A stretch of 64,000 nucleotides of DNA from Pseudomonas libanensis (lineage in GTDB: Bacteria; Pseudomonadota; Gammaproteobacteria; Pseudomonadales; Pseudomonadaceae). A model generated the notes under the pieces. It was not told the DNA's origin. It made no database searches and was given only the letters and a program-made list of their open reading frames with translations. Positions 8,934-20,073 of the stretch are shown piece after piece (position 1 is the first letter of the stretch; every line of letters begins with the position of its first letter). Location: the NCBI RefSeq assembly GCF_001439685.1, contig NZ_JYLH01000005.1, forward strand, positions 62,001 through 126,000, in the 5' to 3' direction. The position numbers were made by a program, and so were the translations under genes.

Positions 8934-11900
8934 ATGTCGAAATTTTTTATCGACCGTCCCATTTTTGCCTGGGTAATTGCCCTGGTGATCATGCTGGTCG
9001 GGGCACTGTCGATCCTGAAGTTGCCCATCAACCAATACCCGGCCATTGCGCCAACGGCCATTGATATCCAGGTGACCTACCCAGGCGCGTCCGCACAAAC
9101 CGTGCAGGACACCGTGGTACAGGTCATCGAGCAGCAGCTCAACGGTATCGACAACCTGCGTTATGTCGCCTCGGACAGTAACTCCGACGGCAGCATGACC
9201 ATCACCGCGACGTTCAACCAGGGTACCAACCCGGATATCGCCCAGGTCCAGGTGCAGAACAAGCTGAACCTGGCCACCCCGCTGCTGCCGCAAGAAGTGC
9301 AGCAACAGGGTATCCGCGTGACCAAGTCGGTGAAGAACTTCCTGATGGTGATCGGTCTGGTGTCGGAAGACGGCAGCATGACCAAGGACGACTTGTCCAA
9401 CTACATCGTGTCCAACATCCAGGACCCGATTTCCCGTACCTCGGGTGTAGGTGACTTTCAGGTCTTCGGTTCGCAGTACGCCATGCGTATCTGGCTCGAC
9501 CCGGCCAAGCTGAACAACTACCAGCTCACCCCGGTGGATGTCAGCAACGCCATCAAGGCGCAGAACGTGCAGGTGGCCACCGGCCAACTGGGCGGCCTGC
9601 CTGCCCTGCCCGGTACCCAGCTGAACGCCACCATCATTGGCAAGACGCGCCTGCAAAGCGCTGAAGAGTTCGCCAAGATCCTGATGAAGGTGAATACCGA
9701 CGGCTCCCAGGTTCGCCTGGGTGACGTCGCGCGTATCGAACTGGGCGGCCAGAACTACAGCATCAGCGCACAGTTCAACGGCAAGCCGGCCTCGGGTATG
9801 GCCATCAAGCTGGCGGCGGGTGCCAACGCACTGGACACCGGCAAGGCCATCCGCGAAACAGTGAAGTCCCTGGAGCCGTTCTTCCCGCCAGGCATGAAGG
9901 CGGTGGTGCCGTATGACACCACCCCGGTGGTGACCGAATCGATCTCCGGTGTGGTTCACACCCTGGTTGAAGCGATCGTGCTGGTGTTCCTGGTGATGTT
10001 CCTGTTCCTGCAGAACTTCCGCGCCACCATCATCACCACCATGACCGTACCGGTGGTATTGCTGGGCACCTTCGGGATCCTGGCCGCGTGCGGCTTCACC
10101 ATCAATACCCTGACCATGTTCGGCATGATCCTGGCCATCGGCTTGCTGGTGGACGATGCCATCGTGGTAGTGGAAAACGTCGAACGGGTAATGGCCGAGG
10201 AACACCTGTCGCCCAAAGAAGCGACGATCAAGTCCATGGGCCAGATCCAGGGCGCCCTGGTGGGTATTGCTTTGGTACTGTCGGCGGTATTGCTGCCGAT
10301 GGCGTTCTTCGGTGGTTCCACCGGGGTGATCTACCGACAGTTCTCCATCACCATTGTTTCGGCGATGGCGTTGTCGGTCATGGTTGCCCTGATCTTCACC
10401 CCGGCCTTGTGCGCCACCATGCTCAAGCCGATCGATCCGGAAAAGCACGGCCAACCCAAGCGCGGCTTCTTCGGCTGGTTCAACCGCACCTTCGACAGCG
10501 GCGTTCTCAAGTACGAGCGCGGCGTGGGCGGCATGATCAAGCACAAGATCCCGGCATTCCTGGTGTATGTGCTGATCCTGGCCGGCATGATCTGGATGTT
10601 CACCCGTATCCCGAGCGCGTTCCTGCCTGAGGAAGACCAGGGCGTGATCTTTGCCCAGGTGCAGACACCGGTCGGCTCTTCGGCTGAACGTACGCAAAAA
10701 GTCATCGATGACATGCGGGCCTTCCTGCTGCATGACAAGGAAGGCGAACCAGGCGAAGGCAAGTCCGTGAACTCGGTATTTACCGTAAACGGCTTCAACT
10801 TCGCCGGCCGTGGCCAGAGCTCGGGCCTCGCGTTTGTGATGCTCAAGCCGTGGGATGAGCGTGACTCGACCCAATCGGTATTCGAAGTCGCCAAGCGGGC
10901 CCAGGGTTATTTCTTCGGAGCCTTCAAGGACGCAATGGTATTCGCCATCGTGCCACCTTCGGTTCTTGAATTGGGTAACGCCACCGGTTTCGACGTGTTC
11001 CTGCAAGACCAGGGTGGCGTCGGCCACGACAAGCTGATGGCTGCACGTAACCAGTTCCTTGGTGCGGCGGCGCAGAGCAAGGTACTGGCAGGCGTACGTC
11101 CCAACGGTGTGAACGATGAGCCGCAATACGAGCTGACCGTCGACGACGAGAAAGCCAGCGCCCAGGGCATCAGCCTCGCCGATATCCAGCAGACCCTGGC
11201 CATTGCCCTGGGTGGCAGCTACATCAACGACTTCATCGACCGTGGTCGTGTGAAGAAGGTGTATGTGCAAGGTGACGCTGCCAGCCGTATGGCGCCGGAA
11301 GACCTGGACAAATGGTACGTGCGCAGCGAGTCCGGGAAAATGGTGCCTCTGTCGGCCATCTCGTCGGGCAAGTGGATCTATGGTTCACCGAAGCTCTCGC
11401 GATACAACGGTGTAGCGGCGATGGAAATCCTCGGTACCCCGGCGCCGGGCTACAGTACCGGTGACGCGATGGCGGAAGTCGAACGCATTGCCAAGGAACT
11501 GCCGGCCGGCATCGGCTACTCCTGGACAGGCCTGTCGTATGAAGAACGCCTGTCCGGCTCCCAGGCACCTGCGCTGTACGCACTGTCGCTGCTGGTTGTA
11601 TTCCTGTGCCTGGCGGCACTGTACGAAAGCTGGTCGATCCCGATTGCGGTGATCTTGGTTGTGCCACTGGGTGTGATCGGTGCGCTGATCGCTACCAGTA
11701 TGCGTGGCTTGTCCAACGACGTGTTCTTCCAGGTGGGCTTGTTGGTGACGGTGGGCTTGGCGGCGAAAAACGCCATCCTGATCGTGGAATTCGCCAAGGA
11801 ACTGCATGAGCAAGGCAAAGGCATCGTCGAGGCGGCGATCGAAGCTTCGCGGATGCGTCTGCGCCCGATCATCATGACGTCCATGGCGTTCGTGCTCGGC

Positions 11901-12095
11901 GTACTGCCGCTGGCGATTTCCAGTGGCGCCGGCTCAGGTAGCCAACATGCAATCGGTACCGGCGTAATCGGCGGTATGATCACCGCCACCGTGCTGGCGA
12001 TCTTCTGGGTGCCGCTGTTCTATGCAACCGTGTCCTCGGCTGGCGAACGCAAAAAGAAAGACACTACTGAAACTCCTAAAGAGGCTGGCCAATGA
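8934..12095 (+). CDS. ttgB: RND multidrug/solvent efflux permease (TtgB/EmhB/MexB)
   Basis: This 1,053-residue proton-driven inner-membrane pump begins [21 protein letters not shown], as HAE1-family RND proteins do. The periplasmic porter domains follow helix 1. Transmembrane helix 4 holds the paired proton-relay aspartates in [20 protein letters not shown] (about residues 403-415). The second half repeats this layout with [22 protein letters not shown] near residue 930. Such pumps extrude antibiotics, aromatic hydrocarbons and solvents, which would suit the aromatic-degrading gene content of this window. Its stop overlaps the ttgC start (ATGA). Confidence 0.96.
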   Translation: MSKFFIDRPIFAWVIALVIMLVGALSILKLPINQYPAIAPTAIDIQVTYPGASAQTVQDTVVQVIEQQLNGIDNLRYVASDSNSDGSMTITATFNQGTNPDIAQVQVQNKLNLATPLLPQEVQQQGIRVTKSVKNFLMVIGLVSEDGSMTKDDLSNYIVSNIQDPISRTSGVGDFQVFGSQYAMRIWLDPAKLNNYQLTPVDVSNAIKAQNVQVATGQLGGLPALPGTQLNATIIGKTRLQSAEEFAKILMKVNTDGSQVRLGDVARIELGGQNYSISAQFNGKPASGMAIKLAAGANALDTGKAIRETVKSLEPFFPPGMKAVVPYDTTPVVTESISGVVHTLVEAIVLVFLVMFLFLQNFRATIITTMTVPVVLLGTFGILAACGFTINTLTMFGMILAIGLLVDDAIVVVENVERVMAEEHLSPKEATIKSMGQIQGALVGIALVLSAVLLPMAFFGGSTGVIYRQFSITIVSAMALSVMVALIFTPALCATMLKPIDPEKHGQPKRGFFGWFNRTFDSGVLKYERGVGGMIKHKIPAFLVYVLILAGMIWMFTRIPSAFLPEEDQGVIFAQVQTPVGSSAERTQKVIDDMRAFLLHDKEGEPGEGKSVNSVFTVNGFNFAGRGQSSGLAFVMLKPWDERDSTQSVFEVAKRAQGYFFGAFKDAMVFAIVPPSVLELGNATGFDVFLQDQGGVGHDKLMAARNQFLGAAAQSKVLAGVRPNGVNDEPQYELTVDDEKASAQGISLADIQQTLAIALGGSYINDFIDRGRVKKVYVQGDAASRMAPEDLDKWYVRSESGKMVPLSAISSGKWIYGSPKLSRYNGVAAMEILGTPAPGYSTGDAMAEVERIAKELPAGIGYSWTGLSYEERLSGSQAPALYALSLLVVFLCLAALYESWSIPIAVILVVPLGVIGALIATSMRGLSNDVFFQVGLLVTVGLAAKNAILIVEFAKELHEQGKGIVEAAIEASRMRLRPIIMTSMAFVLGVLPLAISSGAGSGSQHAIGTGVIGGMITATVLAIFWVPLFYATVSSAGERKKKDTTETPKEAGQ

Positions 12096-13549
12096 GCAAG
12101 TCGCTACTTTCCCTAGCCGTCACGGCATTCGTGCTCAGTGGCTGCTCGCTGATACCTGACTATCAGCGTCCCGATGCGCCGGTGGCCGCGCAGTTCCCGC
12201 AGGGGCCGGCGTATTCGTCGGCCCAGGCGCCGGGCCAGGCCGCTGCCGAGCAAGGCTGGAAGCAGTTTTTCCATGACCCTGCCCTGCAACAGCTGATCCA
12301 GACCGCGTTGGTGAACAACCGTGACCTGCGTGTCGCGGCCCTGAACATCGATGCCTATGCGGCGCAGTACCAGATCCAGCGTGCCGACCTGTTCCCGGCC
12401 GTGTCGGCCACCGGCAGCGGCAGCCGCCAGCGCACCCCGGCCAAGCTGTCGCAGACCGGCGAAGCAGGCATCAGCAGCCAATACTCGGCCGGCCTCGGGA
12501 TCAGCTCTTACGAGCTGGACCTCTTCGGTCGCGTCCGCAGCCTGAGTGAAGAAGCGCTGCAGAAGTACTTCGCCACTGAAGAGGCGCGGCGCAGCACCCA
12601 GATCAGCCTGGTGGCCAGCGTGGCGAATGCCTACCTGACCTGGCAGGCCGACAAGGAACTGCTCAAGCTGACCCAGGACACCCTCGGTGCTTTCGAGCAG
12701 AGCTTCAAGCTCACCTCGCGCAGCAACGAAGTCGGCGTGGCCTCGGCGCTGGACCTCAGCCAGGCACGCACCTCGGTGGAAAACGCCCGGGTCCAACTGG
12801 CCCGGTATACCCGCCAAGTGGCCCAGGACGAAAACAACCTGACCCTGCTGCTGGGCACCGGCCTGCCGGCGAATATCGCCAGCAAGCCACTGTCGGATAA
12901 CCTGCTCAGCGAAGTGCCTGCCGGGTTGCCATCAGACCTGCTGCAACGTCGTCCCGACATTGTGCAGGCCGAGTACAACCTCAAGGCGGCCAACGCCAAT
13001 ATCGGCGCGGCCCGTGCTGCGTTTTTCCCGAGCATCAGCCTGACCGCCAGCGCCGGCACCGCCAGCCCTACCCTGGGCGGCCTGTTCAAAGGCGGTTCGG
13101 GCACCTGGGCGTTCGCCCCGCAGATCAACATCCCGATCTTCAATGCCGGTAGCCTGCGCGCAAGCCTGGACTACTCGAAGATCCAGAAAGAGATCAACGT
13201 GGCCAACTACGAGAAAGCCATCCAGACCGGCTTCCAGGAAGTCTCTGACGGCCTTGCCGCACGTGCGACCTACAAGCAGCAACTGGACGCCCAACGTGGC
13301 TTCGTCGAAGCTAACCAGGACTACTACCGCCTGGCCGAGCGTCGCTACCGCATTGGTGTCGACAGCAACCTGACCTTCCTCGACGCCCAGCGCCAGCTGT
13401 TCAGTGCCCAGCAATCGCTGATCACCGACCGCCTTGCGCAGCTGAACAGCGAGGTCAACCTGTACAAGGCCCTCGGCGGTGGCTGGAACGAACAGACCGC
13501 GCAGAACGAGCCGTTGAAAGAAGAGGCACCGCCCTTGAAGTTGTTCTGA
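12092..13549 (+). CDS. ttgC: Outer-membrane efflux channel lipoprotein (TtgC/EmhC/OprM)
   Basis: This 485-residue TolC-family channel completes the tripartite pump. Its N-terminus [30 protein letters not shown] is a lipoprotein signal with lipobox LSGC followed by the typical P-x-Y-x-R-P-x-x-P linker. The two OEP repeats are visible: [21 protein letters not shown] near residue 140, and [32 protein letters not shown] near 290. The ATG overlaps the ttgB stop by four bases. A strong terminator follows at 13563, closing the ttgABC operon. Confidence 0.95.
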   Translation: MSKSLLSLAVTAFVLSGCSLIPDYQRPDAPVAAQFPQGPAYSSAQAPGQAAAEQGWKQFFHDPALQQLIQTALVNNRDLRVAALNIDAYAAQYQIQRADLFPAVSATGSGSRQRTPAKLSQTGEAGISSQYSAGLGISSYELDLFGRVRSLSEEALQKYFATEEARRSTQISLVASVANAYLTWQADKELLKLTQDTLGAFEQSFKLTSRSNEVGVASALDLSQARTSVENARVQLARYTRQVAQDENNLTLLLGTGLPANIASKPLSDNLLSEVPAGLPSDLLQRRPDIVQAEYNLKAANANIGAARAAFFPSISLTASAGTASPTLGGLFKGGSGTWAFAPQINIPIFNAGSLRASLDYSKIQKEINVANYEKAIQTGFQEVSDGLAARATYKQQLDAQRGFVEANQDYYRLAERRYRIGVDSNLTFLDAQRQLFSAQQSLITDRLAQLNSEVNLYKALGGGWNEQTAQNEPLKEEAPPLKLF

Positions 13550-13562
13550 TAGTGCAGGTGTG

Positions 13563-13596
13563 AAAAACCGCTTCCCTCACCGGAAGCGGTTTTTTT
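13563..13596 (+). terminator. Rho-independent terminator after ttgABC
   Basis: The stem AACCGCTTCC / GGAAGCGGTT closes a 6-base loop and is followed by a run of T. It lies 14 bp after the ttgC stop. Confidence 0.93.
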
Positions 13597-13731
13597 ATGC
13601 CTGGATTATTACCTCGCCAACTTGCGTTCGATCATCGCCCACTACCCACCCTGCCCCGATTGAATCGCCCCCTCGCCGCCGCGCACCATGGCCGCCACCT
13701 GCATAAGCCCAATAACAACAGGTCCAACGCC

Positions 13732-14982
13732 ATGAGCACTTTCCCACCGCGCCAGCTGTTGCTGGCGACCGCTGTCGCCAGCCTTGCCCTTCCCGCTATC
13801 GCCGAAGAACACGGCTTTCTCGAAGACGCCAGCGCCAACCTCAACCTGCGTAATTTCTTCTTCAACCGCAATTACACCAACCCGACCAAGGCCCAGGGCG
13901 GTGCGCAGGAGTGGACGCAGAGTTTCATCCTCGACGCCAAGTCCGGCTTCACCCAGGGCACCGTGGGTTTCGGCGTGGATGTGCTCGGCTTGTACTCGCT
14001 CAAGCTCGATGGCGGACGTGGCACGGGCGGCACCCAGTTGCTGCCGCTGGACCATGACGGCCGGCCGGCGGACGAATTCGGACGCCTGGGCGTGGCCTTC
14101 AAGGCGCGGTTTTCCAAGACTGAGCTGAAGGTCGGCGAATGGATGCCGGTGCTGCCGATCCTGCGTTCCGACGATGGCCGCTCGCTGCCGCAAACCCTGC
14201 GTGGCGGGCAAATCACCTCGAAGGAAATCGACGGGCTGACCCTGTATGGCGGCCAGTTCCGCGCCAACAGCCCGCGTGATGACAGCAGCATGAGCGACAT
14301 GTCGATGTTCGGCAAAACCGCCTTCACCTCCGACCGCTTCAACTTCCAGGGCGGCGAATATGCGTTCAACGACAAGCGCACCCAGGTTGGAGTGTGGAAC
14401 GCCCAGCTCAAGGACATCTATAGCCAGCAGTTCTTCAACCTGCTTCACAGTCAGCCCGTCGGCAACTGGACCCTCGGCGCCAACCTGGGGTTCTTCTACG
14501 GCAAGGACGACGGCAGCGCCCGCGCAGGCAGCCTGGACAACAAAACCTGGTCAGGTCTGTTCTCGGCCAGGTATGGCGGCAACACCTTTTATGTCGGCCT
14601 GCAAAAACTCACCGGCGACAGTGCCTGGATGCGCGTCAACGGCACCAGTGGCGGCACCCTCGCCAATGACAGCTATAACTCGAGTTACGACAACGCCGAG
14701 GAAAAGTCCTGGCAGGTGCGCCACGACTACAACTTCGCCGCTCTCGGCATACCCGGCCTGACGCTGATGAACCGTTATATCAGCGGCAGCAACGTACACA
14801 CCGGCACCATCACCGACGGCAAGGAATGGGGCCGCGAGAGTGAGGTCGGCTATACGGTGCAGAGCGGCGCACTGAAGAATTTCAATGTGCGCTGGCGCAA
14901 TTCGAGCATGCGCCGGGACTACAGCAACAATGAGTTTAATGAAAACCGGTTGATCGTCAGCTATCCGATAAGTCTGCTGTGA
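13732..14982 (+). CDS. OprD-family outer-membrane porin
   Basis: This 416-residue outer-membrane channel has a signal peptide (MSTFPPRQLLLATAVASLALPAIAEEH, cleavage near AIA) and the mature start GFLEDASANLNLRNFFFNRNY typical of OprD/Occ porins, which take up amino acids or small carboxylates. The middle has GEWMPVLPILRSDDGRSLPQTLRGG, a conserved OprD segment. The C-terminus is RLIVSYPISLL, a beta-strand ending in hydrophobic residues rather than the usual Phe. The open frame extends to 13597, but only the ATG at 13732 gives a signal peptide. Substrate specificity cannot be read; aromatic-acid uptake is possible given the pca genes 1 kb away but is not shown. Confidence 0.9.
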   Translation: MSTFPPRQLLLATAVASLALPAIAEEHGFLEDASANLNLRNFFFNRNYTNPTKAQGGAQEWTQSFILDAKSGFTQGTVGFGVDVLGLYSLKLDGGRGTGGTQLLPLDHDGRPADEFGRLGVAFKARFSKTELKVGEWMPVLPILRSDDGRSLPQTLRGGQITSKEIDGLTLYGGQFRANSPRDDSSMSDMSMFGKTAFTSDRFNFQGGEYAFNDKRTQVGVWNAQLKDIYSQQFFNLLHSQPVGNWTLGANLGFFYGKDDGSARAGSLDNKTWSGLFSARYGGNTFYVGLQKLTGDSAWMRVNGTSGGTLANDSYNSSYDNAEEKSWQVRHDYNFAALGIPGLTLMNRYISGSNVHTGTITDGKEWGRESEVGYTVQSGALKNFNVRWRNSSMRRDYSNNEFNENRLIVSYPISLL

Positions 14983-15064
14983 ACCGGCGCCGTACTTACT
15001 GTATGGTGCGCGCCTGCCGCTGCTGATCCCCCCAGCAGCGGCCTTGATCGAGCCTGCGTACCTG

Positions 15065-15964
15065 ATGAAATCCTTTGCCGCAGCGAGCGTATTGTTTGCC
15101 CTGGCCCTGAGCCTGAGCGGCTGCATCAGCGCGCCCATTGCCCTGACACCGGCAACCCAGCAACGCTTGCAAGCCCAGGCTCCTATCCGCTTCCTGCTGA
15201 CCTTCGACGATGGCCCAAGCGCCTCGGGCTACAACAACCCGAGCCGTTCGGTAGTGGCCGACCTGGCCAATAACCCGGTGTTACCGGGGATCAAGGCGGT
15301 GTTCTTCCTGCAGACCGAAGCCGCTCGCTCCGGCGGCAGTTCCCGGGGCCGCAAGACCATGGAGCGTGAATTCGCCGCCGGTCATATCCTGGCCTTCCAC
15401 ACCGCCACCGCGTTCCACACCAATCACCGCTGGCTGAACGATGCCACGCTTGAACACACCCTTGCCGAAGGGGCCACGGACATTGCTGCCATTACGGGCA
15501 AGCCCCCCGTGCTGGTACGCCCGCCCTTCTGGAACTACGACAAGCGCACCTTCGCCGCCTACCAACGCCACGGCATGCAGGTACTGCTGACGGACTTGAG
15601 TGCCAATGACGGCAAGATCTGGGGCTTTAACGCCAGCCCGCGCCGTCGGGCCAACCTGTATCGACAATTGTCGGTGGTGCGCGAACGTATTGCCTTGGGT
15701 GAGCTACCGACGGTGGATGGCGTCATCCCCGTGGTGGTGACCTTCCATGACATCAACCGCTACACCGCCCGGCATATGCAGGAATACTTGCAGATCCTGA
15801 TGGACAGCGCCCGAATCAACGGTTTGAAGACCGCTGTCGAGCCGTTCTACACCGACACTGCCATGCTGCAACGAGCCGCCCTGGCCCGCACGGTCAAGGG
15901 TGAGAACGAGCTGGTGCACCTGCCGGGGGTGTGGAATTGGGTGTGGGATGCTGATTCCCACTGA
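15065..15964 (+). CDS. Polysaccharide deacetylase (NodB-like) lipoprotein
   Basis: The 299-residue protein has a lipoprotein signal, MKSFAAASVLFALALSLSGC, placing it in the cell envelope. A NodB/CE4 deacetylase domain starts at about residue 44 with LLTFDDGPS, where the two Asp serve as base and metal ligand. The metal His pair is in AFHTATAFHTNH, and RPPFWNYD gives the Arg-Pro-Pro motif of the family. It probably removes acetyl groups from a sugar polymer such as peptidoglycan or an exopolysaccharide. A TTG 21 bases upstream is a poorer start. No functional partner is adjacent. Confidence 0.85.
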   Translation: MKSFAAASVLFALALSLSGCISAPIALTPATQQRLQAQAPIRFLLTFDDGPSASGYNNPSRSVVADLANNPVLPGIKAVFFLQTEAARSGGSSRGRKTMEREFAAGHILAFHTATAFHTNHRWLNDATLEHTLAEGATDIAAITGKPPVLVRPPFWNYDKRTFAAYQRHGMQVLLTDLSANDGKIWGFNASPRRRANLYRQLSVVRERIALGELPTVDGVIPVVVTFHDINRYTARHMQEYLQILMDSARINGLKTAVEPFYTDTAMLQRAALARTVKGENELVHLPGVWNWVWDADSH

Positions 15965-15988
15965 TACCTTAAACCTGTGACGATCCCC

Positions 15989-16074
15989 TGTGGGAGCTGG
16001 CTTGCCTGCGATGCAGACAACACGGTCCCCAGTCAGACCTCGTCGCTGCAATCGCAGGCAAGCCAGCTCCCACA
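15989..16074. repeat. REPIN, GTGGGAGCTGG class
   Basis: GTGGGAGCTGGCTTGCCTGCG and its perfect inverted copy are separated by about 40 bp. It lies between the convergent deacetylase and pcaC genes. Confidence 0.92.
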
Positions 16075-16092
16075 TTTGATCGCCTTTCACAT

Positions 16093-16491
16093 TCAGTCTT
16101 GTTGGCGAGACTCCACACCCAACTCATCCCACACTGACTCCGCCAGGTGAAACATCGCATTCGCCGCCGGGATCCCGCAATAGATCGCACTTTGCATCAG
16201 CACTTCCTTGATCTCGGCACGGGTCACGCCATTACTGGCGGCCGCACGCAAATGCAGTTTCAGTTCTTCACTGCGGTTCATGCCGATCAGCATCGCGATG
16301 GTGATCAGGCTGCGGGTATGCCGAGGCAGGCCGGGGCGGGTCCAGATGTCACCCCAGGCGTGGCGGGTGATCATTTCCTGGAACTCGCTGTTGAACTCGG
16401 TGAGGGCATTGAGGCTACGGTCGACATGGGCATCGCCCAGTACTTCGCGGCGCACCTGCAGGCCCTCGGCGTAACGTTGTTTCTCGTCCAC
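16093..16491 (-). CDS. pcaC: 4-carboxymuconolactone decarboxylase PcaC
   Basis: PcaC converts gamma-carboxymuconolactone to beta-ketoadipate enol-lactone with loss of CO2 in the cytoplasm. The 132-residue length and the segments FNSEFQEMITRHAWGDIWTRPGL and EELKLHLRAAASNGVTRAEIKEVL, with the later AIYCGIPAANAMFHLA, fit the family throughout. The start is GTG, supported by a GAGGAG about 10 bases upstream. It is the last gene of pcaTBDC, beginning 10 bases after the pcaD stop. In some bacteria pcaC and pcaD are fused; here they are separate. Confidence 0.93.
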   Translation of the reverse strand: MDEKQRYAEGLQVRREVLGDAHVDRSLNALTEFNSEFQEMITRHAWGDIWTRPGLPRHTRSLITIAMLIGMNRSEELKLHLRAAASNGVTRAEIKEVLMQSAIYCGIPAANAMFHLAESVWDELGVESRQQD

Positions 16492-16501
16492 AAATAGCTC
16501 C

Positions 16502-17293
16502 TCAGCGGGCCAGCAAAAATTCGATCACCCGGTCGCTGAACGCAGCACCGGCCTGAACGTTGGACAGGTGCGCCGCATAGAACTCGGCATACTCGGCACC
16601 CTGCACATGGTTCTGGATAAAGTGGCCGCCGGCTGGCGGCGTCACCGCGTCTTCGGTGCCGGCAATCACCAGGGTCGGCACCTTGATCGACGCCAGTTGC
16701 TCACGAAAATCCGCATCGCGCACGGCGCCGCAGTTGGCGGCATAACCCTCGGGCGACGTGGCCGCGAGCATGTCGGTGATCTGCTTGGCCTGGTGCGGGT
16801 TGGCGGCGGCGAAATCCGCGGTGAACCAGCGCGCAATCGACGCATCGCGCAGCGCCACCATCGCGGCTGCGCCATCACGCAGGACCATTTCGATACGCGG
16901 GTTCCACACCTCGGGCGTGCCGATCTTGGCCGCGGTATTACACACCACCAGGCGTTGCAGGCGCTCGCCGGCGTGAATGCCCAGCCATTGTCCAATCAAG
17001 CCGCCCATGGACAGCCCGCAAAAATGCGCCTTCTGGATATCCAGCGCATCCAGCAGTGCGATCACGTCGGCGCCCAGTTGCTCGATGCTGTAGGGCCCGT
17101 CGGTCACCAGGGATTGGCCGTGGCCACGAGTGTCGAATCGCAGCACACGAAAATGCTCGGTGAAGGCCGGGATCTGGATATCCCACATATGCAGGTCGGT
17201 ACCCAGGGAATTGGACAGCACCAATACCGGTGCGTCGGCGGGCCCCTCGAGTTGGTAATGCAGTTCGCCCTCGGCGAGTTGTACAAAAGCCAC
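16502..17293 (-). CDS. pcaD: 3-oxoadipate enol-lactonase PcaD
   Basis: PcaD hydrolyses beta-ketoadipate enol-lactone to beta-ketoadipate. It is a 263-residue alpha/beta hydrolase: oxyanion-hole segment LSNSLGTDLHMWD near residue 27, nucleophile elbow G-L-S-M-G (FCGLSMGGLIGQWLG) near 95, acid in GTEDAVTPP near 210 and the catalytic His in YAAHLSNVQ near 245. It lies 10 bases from pcaB and pcaC in one operon, which fixes the pathway assignment beyond the general fold. Confidence 0.94.
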   Translation of the reverse strand: MAFVQLAEGELHYQLEGPADAPVLVLSNSLGTDLHMWDIQIPAFTEHFRVLRFDTRGHGQSLVTDGPYSIEQLGADVIALLDALDIQKAHFCGLSMGGLIGQWLGIHAGERLQRLVVCNTAAKIGTPEVWNPRIEMVLRDGAAAMVALRDASIARWFTADFAAANPHQAKQITDMLAATSPEGYAANCGAVRDADFREQLASIKVPTLVIAGTEDAVTPPAGGHFIQNHVQGAEYAEFYAAHLSNVQAGAAFSDRVIEFLLAR

Positions 17294-17303
17294 AGCGGTC
17301 TCC

Positions 17304-18668
17304 TCAGGCAGTCAAAGCGAAATGTTCGGTCACCGCGCGCGTGACCCAGGTAGACGCCTGGCCCAGGTAGTGGGCCGGGTCGAGCAGGCGGTCCAGTTCA
17401 GCCGCTGACAGCTCGGCAGTGACGTGCGGCTCATCCGCCAGTACCGCGCGCAAGTGGCGCTGCTCGGCGACCGCACGTTTGCAGCACTGCTCCAGCAGAC
17501 GGTGCGCAGTGTCGCGGCCCACGCGTTGGGCGAGCACGGTACTCACCGCTTCGGCCAGCACCAGGCCCTGGGTCAGATCGAGGTTCTGTGCCATGCGTTC
17601 GGCATTCACCTCCAGCCCTTCACTGACCAGAATTGCCTGGTGCAAGGCACCGGACACCAAGCGGCAAATCTCCGGCAAGGTTTCCCATTCGGCATGCCAC
17701 AACCCCAGGCTGCGTTCGTGCTCTTGAGGCATAGCGCTGAACATCGTTGCCACCAGGCCTGGTACGCGGGTGGCCGCGCTGATCAGCACCGCAGCGCCCA
17801 CCGGATTGCGCTTGTGCGGCATGGTGGACGAGCCACCCTTGCCCGGCGCCGAAGGCTCGAACACCTCCGCCGCTTCGGTCTGCATCAACAGGCTGATATC
17901 GCGGCCCAACTTGCCGAGGCTGCCGGCGATCAGGCCGAGCAGGCTGGCAAACTCCACCAGGCGATCACGCTGGGTGTGCCAGGGTTGCTCCGGCAAGCCC
18001 AGTTGCAACTCGGCCGCCAAGGCCTCAGCCACAGGCATGGCGTATTCGCCGAGGGCCGCCAAAGTGCCCGACGCGCCGCCAAATTGCAGCACCAACAAGC
18101 GAGGTTTCAATTCGGCCAGGCGCTGGCGACTGCGCGTCACCGCGCCCAGCCAACCGGCGATTTTCATCCCCAGGGTGACCGGCGTCGCGTGTTGCAACCA
18201 GGTGCGCCCGGCCAACGGCACGGTGGCGTAATGCTGAGCCTGGGCGGCCAACAGCTCCCCCAAGCGAGCCAGGTCGGCCTCGATCAATTCCACCCCACGG
18301 CGCAGTTGCAGCACCAGGCCGGTGTCCATCACATCCTGACTGGTTGCGCCCAGGTGTACATAACGCTCGGCGTCGGCGTCCTCACTGGCGATCAACTTGC
18401 CCAACGCCTTCACCAATGGAATCGCTGAGTTGCCCGCCGTGACAATCGCGCGGCCAAGGGCATCCACGTCATACAGCGACGCCAGGCACGCCTGGGCAAT
18501 CGGTGCGACAGCGGCCTGGGGAATCAACCCGACCCGGGCCTGCGCCCGGGCCAGTGCGGCTTCGAAATCCAGCATGCCCTGCAGGCGCCCCTGGTCACAG
18601 AACACTTCGGCCATGCTGCCGGCGGTGAAGTAAGCGTCGAACAGTTGATTGCTCGTGCGCAGCGTCAT
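17304..18668 (-). CDS. pcaB: 3-carboxy-cis,cis-muconate cycloisomerase PcaB
   Basis: PcaB lactonises beta-carboxymuconate, the ring-cleavage product of protocatechuate. The 454-residue protein belongs to the fumarase/adenylosuccinate lyase superfamily: HLGATSQDVMDTGLVLQL near residue 105, and the signature GKGGSSTMPHKRNPVGA near residue 275, whose flexible loop carries the catalytic Ser. The gene follows pcaT by 10 bases and precedes pcaD by 10 bases. Length and motifs are normal. Confidence 0.95.
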   Translation of the reverse strand: MTLRTSNQLFDAYFTAGSMAEVFCDQGRLQGMLDFEAALARAQARVGLIPQAAVAPIAQACLASLYDVDALGRAIVTAGNSAIPLVKALGKLIASEDADAERYVHLGATSQDVMDTGLVLQLRRGVELIEADLARLGELLAAQAQHYATVPLAGRTWLQHATPVTLGMKIAGWLGAVTRSRQRLAELKPRLLVLQFGGASGTLAALGEYAMPVAEALAAELQLGLPEQPWHTQRDRLVEFASLLGLIAGSLGKLGRDISLLMQTEAAEVFEPSAPGKGGSSTMPHKRNPVGAAVLISAATRVPGLVATMFSAMPQEHERSLGLWHAEWETLPEICRLVSGALHQAILVSEGLEVNAERMAQNLDLTQGLVLAEAVSTVLAQRVGRDTAHRLLEQCCKRAVAEQRHLRAVLADEPHVTAELSAAELDRLLDPAHYLGQASTWVTRAVTEHFALTA

Positions 18669-18678
18669 AACTCATCCC

Positions 18679-19974
18679 TTACAGATCGTGATGCAGGTAC
18701 GCCGCCTGTTTCGGCAAGCGCAAGCTGAACAGGAAGGCCACCGCCATCATCGCGGTGACGTACCAATAAAAGGTGTTTTCCATGCCGATGGATTTGAGGC
18801 TCAGCGCGACCACTTCTGCCGAACCGCCAAACACCGCGTTCGCCACGGCATAGGCCAGGCCCACACCCAAGGCACGTACCTGGGGCGGGAACATCTCGGC
18901 TTTGACCAGGCCGCTGATGGAGGTGTAGAAGCTGACAATCGCCAACGCCAGGGTAATCAGCACAAAGGCCAGGAACGGGCTGGTCACGGTTTTCAAGGTC
19001 AGCAGGATCGGCACGGTGAACAGGGTGCCAAGGCCGGCAAACCAGAGCATGGAATTGCGGCGGCCGATCTTGTCGGCCAGCATGCCGAACAGCGGCTGCA
19101 TGCACATGTACAGAAACAGCGCGCCGGTCATGATGTAGCTGGACGTCTTGGCGTGCATGCCGACAGTGTTCACCAGGTACTTCTGCATGTAGGTGGTGAA
19201 GGTATAGAAAATCAGCGAGCCACCGGCGGTGTAGCCCAGCACCGTAATGAAGGCTTTGCCGTGGTCGCGAAACAGCGCGACGATACTGCCGGCGTCCTTG
19301 TCTTCGCGCATTTCCTTGCTGGTGGTTTCTTTCAGGGTGCGCCGCAGCAGCAGGGAGATCACCGCAGCAATGGCACCGATCACGAACGGGATGCGCCAGC
19401 CCCAGGCACGCAGTTCTTCTTCGGTGAGGATCTGTTGCAGGATCACCACCACCAATACCGCCAGCAACTGGCCGCCGATCAGGGTCACGTATTGGAACGA
19501 GGCAAAGAAACCGCGCTGGCCCTTGAGCGCGACTTCACTCATGTAGGTCGCCGTGGTGCCGTATTCGCCTCCCACCGACAAACCCTGGAACAGCCGCGCC
19601 ACCAACAGCAACGCAGGGGCCCAGGCACCGATGTCGTTGTAAGTGGGCAGGAAGGCGATGACCAGGGAGCCGCCGCACATCATCAGCACCGAGATCATCA
19701 TCGAGTTCTTGCGCCCGTGCTTGTCGGCCACCCGGCCAAACAGCCAGCCACCGATGGGCCGCATCAGGAACCCGGCGGCAAACACGCCGGCGGTGTTGAG
19801 CAGTTGCACCGTGGGGTCGTCCGAGGGGAAAAACGCCGGGGCGAAATAGATAGCGCAGAAGGCGTAGACGTAAAAGTCGAACCATTCGACAAGGTTGCCG
19901 GATGAGGCACCGACAATCGCAAAAATCCGTTTGCTGCGTTCTTCTCCGGTGTAGTGGCTGGTTTTTGTTGTCAT
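18679..19974 (-). CDS. pcaT: MFS dicarboxylate transporter PcaT (beta-ketoadipate uptake)
   Basis: The 431-residue protein is a metabolite:H+ symporter of the alpha-ketoglutarate permease (KgtP/ProP-like) subfamily, with about 12 helices. The N-terminal [16 protein letters not shown] is the subfamily signature in helix 1, and [11 protein letters not shown] is the loop 2-3 motif of MFS proteins. Its position heading pcaBDC matches PcaT of P. putida, which imports beta-ketoadipate and adipate-like acids. The 190-bp gap to pcaG holds repeats, so pcaTBDC may have its own promoter. Confidence 0.88.
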   Translation of the reverse strand: MTTKTSHYTGEERSKRIFAIVGASSGNLVEWFDFYVYAFCAIYFAPAFFPSDDPTVQLLNTAGVFAAGFLMRPIGGWLFGRVADKHGRKNSMMISVLMMCGGSLVIAFLPTYNDIGAWAPALLLVARLFQGLSVGGEYGTTATYMSEVALKGQRGFFASFQYVTLIGGQLLAVLVVVILQQILTEEELRAWGWRIPFVIGAIAAVISLLLRRTLKETTSKEMREDKDAGSIVALFRDHGKAFITVLGYTAGGSLIFYTFTTYMQKYLVNTVGMHAKTSSYIMTGALFLYMCMQPLFGMLADKIGRRNSMLWFAGLGTLFTVPILLTLKTVTSPFLAFVLITLALAIVSFYTSISGLVKAEMFPPQVRALGVGLAYAVANAVFGGSAEVVALSLKSIGMENTFYWYVTAMMAVAFLFSLRLPKQAAYLHHDL

Positions 19975-20073
19975 GTTTTTTCACTCAGTGGGAACGGTTA
20001 TAGCCTAGACATACTTTGCAACAACCCTGTTCCGCAAGCAGACTTTTGGATAGGTGGAGCCTGAGAGGGCCTC

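Noticed and set aside
7707..11270. 1,187-codon open frame on the minus strand
   Set aside because: It lies wholly antisense to ttgA and ttgB, which have clear domains. The product is rich in His, Gln, Asp and Gly as expected for a shadow of GC-rich coding DNA.
13732..14982. Treating the OprD-like gene as the pca porin pcaP
   Set aside because: It is on the opposite strand, separated by a deacetylase gene and a REPIN. Nothing in the sequence links its substrate to aromatic acids.
18649..19905. 418-codon plus-strand open frame
   Set aside because: It is antisense to pcaT and shows only low-complexity His/Gln-rich sequence.
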